Shown piece after piece: positions 10,300 to 22,422 of a stretch of 64,000 nucleotides of DNA (positions within the stretch are counted from its first letter, which is position 1; each line of letters starts with the position of its first letter). The stretch comes from Lojkania enalia. Its lineage: Eukaryota; Ascomycota; Dothideomycetes; Pleosporales. The position numbers and the translations under genes were made by a program. Where the stretch lies: contig ML986701.1 in NCBI GenBank assembly GCA_010094045.1, positions 29,963 to 93,962 on the forward strand, given 5' to 3'. Below the pieces are notes generated by a model. It saw only the letters and a program-made list of their open reading frames with translations. It was not told the DNA's origin and made no database searches.

Positions 10300-13200
10300 C
10301 GTAGAAGAATACTATCTTATAACACCCGGACGGTACTATAGCTATAAAGTATATATACTTATTAATAGTAGAGTAACAAAAAATTTTATAGCTAGTAACT
10401 ATATTACTAGAAAAGAAATACTTATAATACAACTAGAATAATCTTATATAATTTAAACTATAGAAGGGAAAGATTTCTAGAAGAAAGTTATATATACTAT
10501 AGAACTAGGAGAGTTTAAAATTCTAGGAACAACCTAATAAGAACAAATATTCTAAATTATAGAGATTACTGACTATAATATTATCCTAGAAATCCTATAG
10601 TTAAGAAAAGAAAACCTTTAGATAAATTAGCAAACGAGACAAATTATCCTTAAAAACTCTAGCTAACCAATTAAAGAACAACTCGCTATAATAGTAAAAG
10701 AAGTAGTAAAAGAATTATTTCTAATAGGAAATATATTATATAGCATACCTAAGGAATACCAACATTTAATAAAACAGCTCCAAGAACTACTATAATACCT
10801 ACTTAAATATAGAGAACATAATTATAAAATCAAATTATAACTAGGAAAAGAACCTAGATACGGACTAATATATAGCCTAATACTAAGGAAAACAGAGGCT
10901 CTAGAATAATATGTAGACGAACACCTAAAAAAAGGAATAATTAGAGAATTAAACTTACTAGTAGTATACCCTATACTCTTCGTAAATAAAAAAGAAACAA
11001 CTAATCTATAAATATATATCGATTATCGTACCCTTAATAATATTATAATTAAGGATTAATATCCTTTACTACTTATTCATAATCTAAGAAACTAATTAAG
11101 AGAAGCTACTATCTTTATAAAATTAGACATCTAGAATACATACTATTAAATCTATATTAAAGAAGGAGATAAATAGAAAATAGCATTTAGAATAAAAAGA
11201 GGACTCTTTAAATACCTAGTTATACTATTTAGACTTACTAATATACCAGCCACCTTCTAAAAATAAATCGATAAGGTACTAAAACCCTACCTTAGACAAT
11301 TCTATATAATATACTTAGATAACATCCTTATATATTTAAAAACAAAACAGGAATATAAGAAATATATTAAACAAGTACTACGCGTATTATAAGTAGTAAA
11401 ACTATACCTTAAAGTAAGAAAATGTAAATTCTATACTATAAAAATAGACTACTTAGGATTTATTATTAAACTAGAACAATTACAAATAAACCCAAATAAA
11501 TTAGCAATAATTAGAGACTAGCTAACCCTAAAGTTGGTTAAAAATGTCTAATCCTTTATAGGATTTTATAACTTCTATCGAACCTTTATTAACAATTAAA
11601 ATAATATAACTACACCCCTAACTTAACTATTAAAGAAAGATATTACCTTTACATAAGGAAACGAATAAGAAAAGACCTTCTAAGAAGTTAAGAAACAATT
11701 TTAGCAGGAACCGGTACTAAAACTCTATAACCTAGAAAAGAAAGCTCTTATAGAAACCGACGCATTAAGAATAAGAATAGCTGGAATCTTTATACAAATC
11801 TATAATAGGAAATAATATCTAGTAGTATATTACTTACGAAAACTTACACTAGTAGAGATAAACTATAATATATACGACTAAGAACTTCTAGCTATTATAG
11901 TATACTTTAAAGAATAGTATATATACCTACAAGGAGCTAAATAGCAAACTAAAGTCTATTACAATTATAAGAACCTTACTACCTTCCTTACTACTAAAAC
12001 TCTTACCCCTAGATAGGTTAGATAGTTATAAGAACTAGCTATATTCGACTTTAAGATTATCTATATTAGCAGAAAATAAAACTAAAGAGTAGATGTATTA
12101 AGTAAACTACTAGAATACGAGTAAGAAAAAGGAACTACAGCTATACTACTAAGAAGATAACAAGATAGAAGTATAGTATATAATTACCTACAACTTACAG
12201 CAACGACTATTACTAAAGAAGTAAGCTAGATAATACTAATTAGATTAGTAATAAACGGGATACCTGAAGAACTCTAAGAACAGGAACTAGAATAGATAGA
12301 TAGACTACTATACGTTTATAATCAAATTTATATACTAGCTAAAGTTAAAAAAGAATTTATCAGGCAATTTTATAAAGCCCCTACCTATAGATACTAAGGA
12401 ACAGAAAAAACGCTAGAACAAATCCTTAGGGGATTCTACTTTCCTAAAATAAGGGAATAGGTAAAAAATATATTACGAGAATATATAGACTATTAATAAA
12501 ATAAATCTAATAGATATATACCCTACGGACTATTATAAAACCTAGAAACATCTATTAGACTATAGATAGAAATTATTATAGACTTTATCGTTAAGCTACT
12601 AAAGTTAAAAAACTACCCTAAGAGAGAAGTATATAACTCTATTATAATAATTATAGATAGACTTATAAAGTATACCTACTTCATCCCCTGTAATAAAATA
12701 TTACTAGTAGAATAAGTTATAAATATCTTCCTAAAATAGATTATAGTATAGTATAGAGTACCCTAGAAGATAATTATAAACTAAGATACTAAATTTACTT
12801 TAAAGTTCTAGTAGACAATTATAAACTTACTAGGAATTAAATATAAAATATTTATAGTATTTTATCTATAAATAGATAGATAGATAGAATAAATAAACTA
12901 AATAGTAGAATAATATCTATAATACTACCTTAACTATAGATAAAATAATTAGGTAATACTACTACTAATAGTATAACTCGCGTATAATAGTACTATATAT
13001 AGTATAACCGGAGTATTACTATTTATAGCAAACTATAGGTATAAACTAAAAATATATAATACTCTAATTAAAGTAGTATTATAGGTACCCTAAGTATAAG
13101 AATAAGTCGAGATTATTTAATAAACGTAAGACTTACTAAAGAAAGACCTCTAGTTCCTATAATATACTATAAAAAAATACTATAATAAGAAATATAAACA

Positions 13201-13640
13201 ACTACCTTACTTTAAGAAGGGAGAAAAAGTTTAGCTGCTAAGACGAAATATTTAAAGTAAACAACTAAGTAGTAAACTAGACTATATTAAAATCGGACTA
13301 TATAAGATCGAAGAATAGATATTACCCGTAAACTATTAACTTAAACTACCTACAACTATAAAAATCTACTTAACCTTCTATATCGCGTTTATAGAAAAGG
13401 TACCTTAAGATGCTAAACTAGTAGTATATAACGTAGACGCGTACGGAGAAGATTAGGAATAAAAAGTCGAGAAAATAATAAGATATAAGATACGAAATAG
13501 TAAATAATACTATCTAATAAAATAGTTAGGAATAGATAAATACGGAAATCTATAGAATAATACCTAGGAGCTAGAAGAAAACCTTAGCCCTATAATGTTA
13601 CAGGTATATTATAAAACCCAAATTTATAAAGAAAACTCGG
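10300..13640 (+). pseudogene. gypsy B pol (protease, RT, RNase H, integrase, chromodomain)
   Basis: Protease at about 10355-10440: LINSRVTKNFIASNYI, where the active-site DSGAT has become NSRVT. Reverse transcriptase at about 10840-11550: ILFVNKKE, IDYRTLNN, KLDI, GLFKYLVILF and YLDN at 11311-11322 (from YLDD). RNase H at about 11640-12110: ETDALRIRIAGIFIQIYN, then ELLAIIVYFKE and VDVLS. Integrase: degraded zinc-binding region at 12360-12520; core with DFIVKL near 12580, DTKFT near 12785 and IEQIN near 12890, so the three acidic residues can still be placed. Chromodomain at about 13460-13590: KVEKIIRYKIRNSK, YYLIK, then ELEENL. Dozens of TAG and TAA stops replace Gln and Trp codons. Confidence 0.92.
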
Positions 13641-13689
13641 AGATAGAGTAGTAGGATTAAATAGTATTAGCTATATTATAGGAGGCAAC

Positions 13690-14298
13690 TCCGCCTTAGG
13701 AAGAAGACCTGCCTTGCAATCTACCTCCTCCTCCTCCTTAAGCTGCTCCTACGCACGTTTATAACCCTCTACCTACCTATATTTTACTTATTTATAAACC
13801 TTGCGAAGGCGCTAAATCTTTATATAAGTTACCGCTACCTTATTAAGAAGTTGCTCTAACTCCTCCTAGGCTAGACGGATCTTCTCCTCTAGCTTCGCAA
13901 CTTTAGCATTCCGCTTTACTACTAGGAAGAATCAGGAACGAACTAGTATTATAGGACCGAAATATATAAGTAATCTAAGCATCGTAATCCGTATTATATA
14001 ACGAATATATACTAGTATAAAGATACTCTAAATAATATAACTTTTTAGGTATTTCTTTCTTATCTATCTTATAAGTTAACCCCTTACGGGAATACTAGGA
14101 ATAAGGTATAATTATTTCACCTAAACAGTCTATATAATTAGTATAATAGTATCTACTTAAAGTTAAATAATAAAGGGGAGGTATTAGGAATATATATAGT
14201 CCCAGTAAAAACAGCGTATTAACTCTACTATATATTAGTTTAGAATAGGAAAACTCTCGGGCCGAGAGCTTAGAAGGGGAAGATAGTATTATAGGCAT
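13690..14298 (-). pseudogene. antisense reading frame between pol and 3' LTR of gypsy B
   Basis: On the strand opposite gag-pol, about 13690-13925 reads as a coiled-coil-like protein: NAKVAKLEEKIRLA, a stop at a likely Gln, EELEQLLNKVAVTYIKI, then RLRKVYK, VEGYKRA and a run of Glu. Upstream on the same strand, in another frame, 14298-14095 is open for 67 codons from an ATG inside the LTR, and the frame stays readable to about 13940 with few stops. The two halves may be one gene with a frame slip near 13930, or the open stretch may be chance. Gypsy elements E and F carry a comparable opposite-strand frame in the same place. Function unknown. Confidence 0.5.
14272..14286 (+). promoter_or_regulatory. 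polypurine tract of gypsy B
   Basis: The purine run agaaggggaagatag ends exactly where the 3' LTR begins, as required for priming plus-strand synthesis. Confidence 0.85.
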
Positions 14299-14655
14299 CC
14301 TTATTAGAACCCTTATACTAGACCCAATTAAAATCTGGGACTCTATATAGCTAGAAGAATAAAGCTAATATAAGGTATATAATATACTTAGTAGCTTAGT
14401 TAACTAAGCAACTAAGTGCACTTAGTAGTTTAGTTAACTAAGTAACTAAGTAAGAAAATAATAAGGGAACTAAATTGTATTTAACAATCTCGTAACTCTA
14501 ATCTTTATAGCTTTTTATAGTCAACTTAAATATCCTTCGCATACTCTACTTATATACTTCTATTATAAGCCTATAAAAATAATATACCTTATAGCACGTG
14601 ATCACCCTTAGTTATTACCCCACCCTATACCTGGCCAAATAGAAGAGCTGTTACA
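14287..14655 (+). repeat. 3' LTR of gypsy B (369 bp)
   Basis: Same length as the 5' LTR, with scattered transition differences. It keeps the palindromic tandem motif at 14385-14454, here more regular than in the 5' copy. It ends ttaca and is followed by the duplication aataa at 14656-14660. Confidence 0.95.
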
Positions 14656-14660
14656 AATAA

Positions 14661-16950
14661 ACTTACTTTAATAAATCTCTTAGACAAGTTCTTATTAAGA
14701 TACTTTCTTAGTACCTTTAACTTATTTTAGGATATTCTATAGAGTAGACCGAAGCTAGCTTATTTATTATTCTCTAGTTTAATCTTATAATTATATAGTT
14801 ATTATTCTAGTAGCTTATTTATATCCTTATATAAGAAGATAGATAATAGGTTATAATATTTTTTAGGTACTTTAGTAATAGGGTTAGTATATACCTTTAG
14901 GGCTAGAGTTTTATTAATATTAGCTATTAATATAGCGAAGATTTTAGAGTTAAGTTATTAGAAGAGTTAGACTAGTAGTATAGTACCTATATAGTATATA
15001 TCTAACTATAGTATAGACTTTAGATATTTAAACTTAAATAGGTCCTCTTAGCTATAATCTTTATCTAAAATCTAGTTAGTTTTAGTTTTAGATTCTTCTA
15101 ACTAGCATAGTATCTTAAATAGCTAGTAATTATATTAGATATAGTTTAATAGATAGAGTTTTAAACGGTACTATCTAGGTTTTAGGCTATATAGGAGTTG
15201 TAAATTAGTTGCTTTAAAATCTCCTTTTATATTAGGTTTAGATGGTTTATAGTCTTTAATAACTATTTAGATAGTCTATTAGTAGATAGTAATACTAGTA
15301 GATTATAAATATTAAGTTAGGTATTAGTTAGCAGTAAAGACTAGCTATTTATTCTTATAGTCTAGATTTATATAATACTTATATATCTATAGCTATCTTA
15401 AAATTAACTAGTATTTTCCTAATATAGTTATATAGAAATATATTATCTCTAAATAGTTTAGATATTAGAGGATTAAAGTAACTAAATAGAAAATAGTCCC
15501 CCTATAAAAAACTTCTCTATTAAAGCTAGTTAGATATAAATTATATAGGAGTTATATCTTTTAAAGTTTTAGGATACGTATAAGATTTCTGTAGATATAA
15601 CTATAACTAGTAGCTCTAATATTAATAAGAATATTAATATCTTACTAAACTAGGTCTTAATAGATTAAGAAAGAAGCTAGAATCTAGTAGTCCTATAACT
15701 ATTTCTATAGAGGCTAGTTTTATAAGTATATAGAGATTCGGTATAAGTATAGTTCTAAAAATTAACTTACTTCTAAAATAGACCTTTTAATAATATTTTA
15801 GTTAGTAAGGCTAGCTACGTTTAGGAGTAAAAGTAATAGTCTTATATATAAGATAATAAGCGTATTAAAGATCGGTTAGAGGATTAGTCGGAGAATCGGT
15901 TAGAGGATTAAGAGTAGGACCTATAGGGTATAGTAGAGCTCTAAGACCCTTAATAGATTAATAGTAGAGGGGCGCTATATTCTAGCGAAATATATCTCTT
16001 ACTACTATACTTATAATAGCGTTCTTTACAGCGGCGCTTTTCTTATTTATTAGAGCCTACAGGCGTATAGCTAGAAGTATTAAGTTCTATAGCGTTCGGG
16101 TTCTTCTAATAAGTAGTATAATACTTCGGTTATTTATAGTAGTTACTGGGTAGGTAATATAGGTTAGTATTATATAGGGAAATTAGGTTAGTATAGTCGT
16201 TTAGGGTACTAGGTATTATAATACCTATTATAGCACAGCGGAGCTTATTAGAGAGAGAATATTAGAGATATACGATTTATCTAGTCTTATTTAGTTTAGT
16301 ATCTATAATTAGGCGTCGGAATTTAATAAAGTAAGTAGGGAACCTGCTTCAGCCTTACTTTAAGGTCTCTAGCTTACTCTATACTATAGTCTTCTTATTC
16401 TAGTTACTATAGGTAGATTCTAAGAAAGCGACCAAGCTATTTATAGAGTTAATACTCTTATCTATTAATAGGTTAACTAATATTACTAGGTCTTATTCTA
16501 GGCGGGAATAGGTATATAGAAGGCGGGTATATTCGGTTAGATATTAGTTAGTATTTCCTTCTAGTTTATAGTAGAGCTTCCTAATAAAGTATAAAAGCTC
16601 TAAACGTTTACTAGAAAATATTAGAGGGTCGGATAAATAGTTAAAATAGAAATATAGGTTATATATAATTTTAGGTAGATTAGAGATTAACGCAGATATT
16701 TGTTTAGAAGCTAGAGTTGTAAGTTAAATTAGACTAAAAGCGGGTAATAGTTCTATTACTATTAATATACTAGTAGCTAGTAGAGGGGTAGCTATTTAGC
16801 AGCTACTAAATTCTCTTCGTATTACTTTAAGGTCTAACTTATAGTAGTTCTCCTAAATTACTAAGGCCTCTACTAGCATCTTATTCTTCTACTATAAAGA
16901 GTCTAGTTTACTTTAGATCTCTTTAAGTATATTAACAAGCGCGTTCTTAT
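14661..16950 (-). pseudogene. gypsy A gag, protease and RT amino terminus
   Basis: Upstream part of element A, read from about 16950 downward. Gag is followed by a nucleocapsid zinc knuckle near 16005-16050 (YYKYSSKRYISLEYS, three Cys or His positions now Tyr). Between about 15700 and 15200 lies the protease region, without a motif I can name safely. At 14900-14661 the reading PITKVPKKYYNLLSIF, then KLLE, ASFGLLYRIS and KYLNKNLSKRFIKVSL is the conserved start of a gypsy reverse transcriptase. The reading continues at 7776 on the far side of B. The sister copy K at 50050-52000 carries the same gag on the plus strand. Confidence 0.8.
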
Positions 16951-16983
16951 CTATAGTATATAATAGTAGATAATATAATATAA

Positions 16984-17286
16984 TATTATAGACGCTTATA
17001 TATAGTTAGTTAATTACTCTTTAGGTAGTTAACTCTATTACTATATACTATATATAAATATTAAAACGTTGCGTAAAAAATAGAAATATCTATATTATAT
17101 AGGTTTTTATAGGAGCTAGGTCTATACTACTATATAGGCTAGCTGGGTTAGTAAAACCTTCCTCTATTATAGTTATAATAAGTTAGTTATATTCTAGCTA
17201 GTAGCTAATAGCTATTACTAGCAGCTAGTTCGGGTATTATAGTAAGGGTAGTATAGGTATAAAGGTATTACGGTATTACCGTAATA
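16984..17286 (-). repeat. 5' LTR of gypsy A (303 bp)
   Basis: The uninterrupted LTR of A, matching 4092-4678 except for the R1 block. It serves as the empty-site reference that fixes R1's ends and its 9-bp target duplication. The 84 bp that follow (17287-17370) match nothing else recognised here. Confidence 0.9.
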
Positions 17287-17429
17287 TTAAGCTATTATTA
17301 GTAGAAAATAGGATATTATATAAAGTTGGTAAGATAGCATATTTACTTACCCGGCGCGCTTATTTACTACTTATATTATACTAGTTACTTAATTCTTTCT
17401 CTAGGTATTATAATAGATTCGTCTTACTA

Positions 17430-17990
17430 TTAGTTAAACTACTAGTCTATAAATCGCAACTATTATAATAATACTACTCTTTTTTCTATATATAGAGAGT
17501 ATCTTTTTTAGAGCCTATTCTATAATCTTTCTCTAACTAAGGGTACCCTTCGCTATTTCTTAGCAAATATATTAAAGGCCTATAAGAAGTCTACCTCTAC
17601 TTATTAAGATTTTATAGCTATTAAAAAAGAGGAGATTTATTATCTTAAGGAATTTACGCGCTTTTATTATACTACTCTTTCTTACTTAGAACGTGCTAAG
17701 AAGCGCGTTTATTTCTTAGAAAAGTATAGTCTAGATCTTAGAAAATAAGAGGTAAAGTTAATAGAAGAGTAAGAAAAGTTGGAGGAAGAGGAGAGGAGGT
17801 CCGCCAGGTCTAAGGTGCCCTCTACTACTATTCTAAGTTCTATATAAGAGGCTTCTTCTATATTACTACTATAGTATAGTTGATTAGATTTTATACTAGT
17901 TTCTATAAACTTTTCTTCTATAGGTATCTTTCCTACTTTACTAGATATTTCTACTAACATCTAAACCGCCTTCTTACTAGTATATACTCT
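17430..17990 (+). pseudogene. antisense reading frame of gypsy E
   Basis: Plus-strand frame opposite the coding strand of E. From about 17531 it reads ILKAYKKSTSTY, DFIAIKKEEIYYLKE and, near 17720-17800, a Lys/Glu-rich helix (LDLRK, EVKLIEE, KLEEEERR). It aligns with the same frame in F at 56241-56560. Beyond about 17800 the opposite strand carries the end of pol, so the right limit is uncertain. A minus-strand open stretch at 17709-17960 is a shadow of this pair. No function can be named; a coiled-coil protein is the most that composition supports. Confidence 0.5.
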
Positions 17991-19228
17991 ATTTTATATT
18001 CCTATTCCAGTTCTATATTTATAGTTTCTTATAGTAGTACGTTATCTAGCGCTGGTTCTAGTCTTAACTTATAAAATACTAGATATATCTTTATATTATT
18101 TAATAGCTTTAGTTTAAAATTTATAGGTCTAACCTATTCTTTAATTAAAAATAGTTCTATCCTCTTATAATCTAGCTTTTTTATAGGTTACTTAGTCTTT
18201 AAGTTTTTTGTTAATAAGAAAACTTTACCCTCTCTTTTAAAAGTTAGTCCCTTAACTCTTAACTTATTAGCTTATTCTACTATTTTAAGGTTTCTTAACT
18301 AAATTTTTTCCTTAAGCTAATCATAGATTTCTTTTATTTCCTTAGCTGTCTAGTTTACTAGTAGAGCTGGAAATTCCTTCTTTCTCTATTCCTAATACGT
18401 GGCGGCTTTCTATCTATAATTAGCTTTAAATAGGATCGTCCCTATAGTACTTTAAGTTATTCTCTTATAGGCTATCTATACTATAGGTAATAATTTAACC
18501 TAATTATTCTATTCTTTATTAATATACATCCTTAAATACGTTTCTATATTCTAATTAACTTATTTTATCTAACCGTCTATCTTTAGATAGAAGCTGGTTA
18601 ACATCTATTATTAGATTTCTATCTTTTCTATCTATCCTTACTAGTATTTAAATGTAAACAACTTATCTCTATTTAAAATAATATACTTTAGAATTCCGTA
18701 CTTTATAAATACTATATATAATAACTCGTATACTAGTTTAGATACTATTATTATTTCTAATACTAGTCTAAAGTACGCGTACTTTATTAGTTAATCTACT
18801 ACGTTTATAATTATATTATATCTTTATTTTAATTTTAATTCTACTAACTCTAGTAATTTAATTATAAAATCGATTATAATCTATTTCTATAGTCTTTTAA
18901 GTGCTTTTAATAGTTATAAGAATTTATAAGACTTATATCTTATAGTCTTATTCTTCTCGTATTCTAAATACTTGTAAAGTATATCTTATACTTCCTTTCT
19001 TATATTAGTAAGGGTAAAACTCTTTCTTAGTTTTTATTCTATTTCTACTACTCCCAGGTATCTCTATTCTAGTAATTTATATAGTTCTTTTATTATCTCC
19101 TATTATATATATAAATATATACATAGTTATTTTTAAGTTATATTTTTAATTACTTTTACTTCTTTACTATTTATTAGATATTACTCTACTATTTATATAT
19201 CTCTTAGCTTTTGTTACTAAGTTTACTC
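17960..19228 (-). pseudogene. gypsy E integrase and carboxyl-terminal region
   Basis: On the minus strand from 19228 downward this is the integrase part of pol. Near 18780-18540 the core block reads YITLDRDKLFTFKY, keeping the second catalytic aspartate in the LDRDK motif; F has the same block near 57450. The GPY/F-type module follows near 18300-18100 (about KRPIKKLDYKRI). The upstream reverse transcriptase and RNase H are missing from this copy, so it could never have been autonomous in its present form. Stops are frequent. Confidence 0.75.
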
Positions 19229-19230
19229 TA

Positions 19231-19280
19231 ACGTACCTTATAAGCGAGCGGCCTATATAAGTAAGCGGTCTTCCCTATTA
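19231..19280 (+). repeat. P1 terminal inverted repeat, left
   Basis: Matches the reverse complement of 24724-24773. It contains two direct copies of a motif close to ataagcgagcgg, 18 bp apart, probably a double binding site for the transposase. Confidence 0.85.
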
Positions 19281-19903
19281 ACTTTTTTAACTTTTATATA
19301 TATATAGTTTAACAACTAAGTAATATAATAGTAATTTACAACTTGCGCGATAATTCTATAGAAACCTCTGCATCCTTCTAGCATATATAAGAATTATACC
19401 TAGTTTTACTATAGCGGCTATAGTACGCTTTATACTATCCGCTCGTACCTAATCGCACCCTAAATTGGCGTATTATAGCCTGAATTTTCTCCTTATCATT
19501 CTTTTTAATAATAATCATCTCTTCTTATACTTTTATTAAGGTCCCTTACGCTTAAATCTGCCTTTTTTTCTACTGTTTCTATTTTGTTACTACTTTATTC
19601 GCTTCTTAAAAGCTGACGATTTTATTGTATATTAACCTAATCTAATATATTACTTTTATAGAGCCTTTTTTAAGCTGATTTAGCTTCTTAATAATAGAAG
19701 CTAGTAAAGAACTTATATTCTTTTAAATCCGATTACGAATTAATATTAATTAAGCTTCTAGCTCGCGCGTATTACTTAGTATTTTTACTTCTTATAGAGT
19801 ATTATCTTATACTAGTAGTATTAGCGTACGAAGCTTTATATTAAGCTTTAAAAGTACCGCTTCTAAATTAAACGGGACTAGACCAGCTCCTTAAAAGCTT
19901 ATA

Positions 19904-21775
19904 ACGTACAGTATAAGCAAGCTAATCACCTAAGCGAGCTGATTATAATACTAAGACTATACTAAAATCGCGACTACTTTTCGTAAAATATTATACTTTC
20001 TTATATTCTATCGTACTATATAGTATAGTAGCCTATTCTTCTATATCTATAGTATCATTTTTACACGTCCGCGAGTTATATCTAGCCTCGCTATACTACC
20101 TATAGTACTTTTAAGTTAGCTGGTCTCTATTAATACGCGCCTTCTTCCTACTCTTCTTCCTATTAATACGAGTGTTAAACTCTTTTAGAGTAGTTAATCG
20201 AGCGCCTTCTTTAATTATTAGGTTACTTTCCTTCTATATATACTTTCTTTTATACAATTAATGTTATATAGCGGTTTTATTAGCTGCTTAAAGCTTCGTA
20301 ACCTAAGCGTGTAATAGTATGTTTTTATATATTATATATATAGCACCCTTTATAAACTATTTAAACGCTTCTACTATTAAAGTAGATAAGCTATTTAGGT
20401 ACTTTTAAACTTTTAATTAAACGTATATAGATTAAGACCTAAATTCGATAGGATTACTTAGTATTTTTAACACTGAAAGGGTATCTTTAACTATAGAGGG
20501 TATTAATATATATAGTTAAACTTTAAACTTTAATAGTATTATATCTAGATTAAATAGAACTAGACTAGCGCCTCGAAAGCTATTTAGGATATTACTCTTT
20601 ATAATTGCTGCGTTAAAAGCTGCTTTAAAGTAGGGTAAGAACTCGATTTTTATAATATAGTTAATATAACCGTATATTAGCTACTCGACTTAGCGCCTGT
20701 ACGTAGTTTTTAAAGGCGAGAAACAACATATATCTAGTAGTTATAGTAGGTGTAATAAATATAGAGGTATATAGAGAGTAATAATATTCTTTTTCTTATA
20801 GAGCTGCCTAAATTTAAGCGAGTTATAGCTCTTATAGCCGTCGCGAATTAGCAATTAATATATACTAATAGTATAATCCTTTATATACGCGTTAAAATAC
20901 TTTAACTACTTAATACTAATATTATTTATCGTCTAGCCGTTATTAGTAACCTATATAGCCTAGGTTAGTAGAATATTATCTTCTTTATACTATATAGAGA
21001 AGTAGTAGGTACCTGTAAAGATAATAAAAGGTAGTATTATCTATCCTATTATATTAATACTCTAGATAACTGTAGTCTACTTATAATTACCTAGCTAGAG
21101 CTGCTTTAGTCGATTCCGTCTCTTAGAGCTAGTAACTACTACTCTTATTAATATTACGCCTATTATAAAGCCTAATTTATTAAAGTTGTACATATTTTCG
21201 TTAATAATACTATATTTAGCCTTTATATTCTATATAAGGTAGAACTAGCCTCCTATAATCTTAGGATCCTTATATTTAGCTCTTAAATAGTCATACTTTT
21301 AATTAAATTTAACCTTAAGCTCAGGCATACATTTAATAAAGTTCTCTACCTAGTTCTTTCTAACCTAGCTAGTAGAGTATGCAGCTAGCAGTAAATTGGC
21401 TATATCTTAAATAGTAGTAAGCTGTAGTAGAAATTCTCTTATATCTAGATTTAGTATATACTAAACAATTACCTACTCTTTAGTCTTATTAAGCTTTATT
21501 AAATTAGGCCGGTAATCGCGTTATAGAGCTGTTTTTTACCTTTATATACTAAGTATACTTTAGAAGATACTATAGATTAATGTAATATAATATATAGTTA
21601 GTATTATATCTTATTAAAGAGCTTGGAGTGCAAGCTGTATTCTAGCTTCTTTCTAAATTAATTCTATAGTTATTAGTTGTAGTATAATACTATAAAGTAT
21701 AATTATCACGATTTTAGTAGAGTTTTAGTATTATAATCAGCTCGCTTAGGTAATTAGCTCGCTTATACTATACGT
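19904..21775 (-). mobile_element. pogo-type DNA transposon P2-H (1872 bp)
   Basis: Inserted in P1 at a TA (19902-19903 and 21776-21777). Its inverted repeats of about 66 bp begin ACGTA and contain two copies of a motif like aagcgagctaatc. Its length is identical to P2-G at 42829-44700. The minus strand carries a pogo transposase: the region round the third catalytic aspartate reads LLDICCFSPLK near 20700, and here the Asp is kept, unlike in P2-G. Stops at Gln and Trp positions make it inactive. Confidence 0.9.
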
Positions 21776-22412
21776 TATAGATATTATCCTTTATAATTAA
21801 TATATTAAAAGCAGCTTTAAAGGCTAGAAAGAATTTAAGTTTTATAATATAGTTAATATAATTATATATTAAAACTAAGATCTAATTTCTATATATATAT
21901 TTTAATAGTAAGAAGTAGCCTATATCTAGCAGCTATAATAGATATAATAAATAAGCTGGTATATAGAGTAGAATAATACTCTATTCTTTATAGAGTTTCT
22001 AGAAATTAAGCGAGTTATAACTGTTATAGCTATTAAAGATTAGTAGTTGATATATATCTACTATACAATCTCTTATATATTTATAAAAGTGTTTTAACTA
22101 CTTAATACCGAGTTTATTTATTATCCAGCTATTCTCGCTAACTATAATAGCCCAGTTCTTAGGTATATTATTACTTTCGTACTAGATAGAGAGATAGTAG
22201 TAGCTAGTAATAATAATAAAGGGTAGAAGCGTCTAACTAGTAGTATTAATCCTCTAAATTACTAAAATCCATTTATAATTACCTAATTAAATTACCTTTA
22301 GTTAATTACATCTCTTTATACCTATAATAACTAGTTGTAATAAGATAATACCTATTTAAAAGCTAGATTTATCGAAGTTATATATATCCTTATCTATAAT
22401 ATTATACTTCTT

Positions 22413-22422
22413 NNNNNNNNNN
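22413..22422. other. assembly gap, 10 N
   Basis: Ten unknown bases. The sequence after the gap repeats the 1805 bp before it, so this is probably a join of two overlapping contig ends. Confidence 0.98.

Larger units (their letters stand above)
7782..14655 (+). mobile_element. gypsy element B, full-length chromovirus
   Basis: A complete 6874-bp LTR retrotransposon on the plus strand: 369-bp LTR, gag, protease, reverse transcriptase, RNase H, integrase with a carboxyl-terminal chromodomain, an antisense reading frame, polypurine tract, 369-bp LTR, flanked by the duplication aataa. The chromodomain places it among the chromoviruses of the Ty3/gypsy group. It is inserted in the reverse transcriptase of gypsy A in the opposite orientation, so it is younger than A. 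All frames carry many stops, so it cannot move on its own. Confidence 0.95.
4092..17286 (-). mobile_element. gypsy element A (Ty3/Metaviridae), minus strand, split by B
   Basis: An LTR retrotransposon coding on the minus strand. The 5' LTR is at 16984-17286 and the 3' LTR at 4092-4678; the polypurine tract lies just inside the 3' LTR. Order on the minus strand is gag, protease, reverse transcriptase, RNase H, integrase. Element B with its target duplication interrupts it at the start of the reverse transcriptase (7777-14660); removing B restores a continuous reading (IKVSL then LLVAIPIIFIKK). Removing B and the R1 insertion leaves about 6.03 kb, a normal length for the family. The five bases next to the outer LTR ends (ataac, ttaag) do not match, so the original target duplication is lost or one flank is rearranged. 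Confidence 0.9.

Noticed and set aside
14095..14298. Minus-strand 67-codon frame as an independent gene
   Set aside because: It starts inside the 3' LTR of gypsy B and crosses the polypurine tract. I list it only as a possible amino-terminal part of the antisense frame, not as a gene of its own.
4087..17291. Target-site duplication for gypsy A
   Set aside because: Flanks ataac and ttaag differ by transversions that RIP cannot explain.
17709..17960. Minus-strand open frame of 83 codons
   Set aside because: Complementary to the Lys/Glu-rich antisense frame of gypsy E; its translation looks like a reverse reading of that coiled coil.
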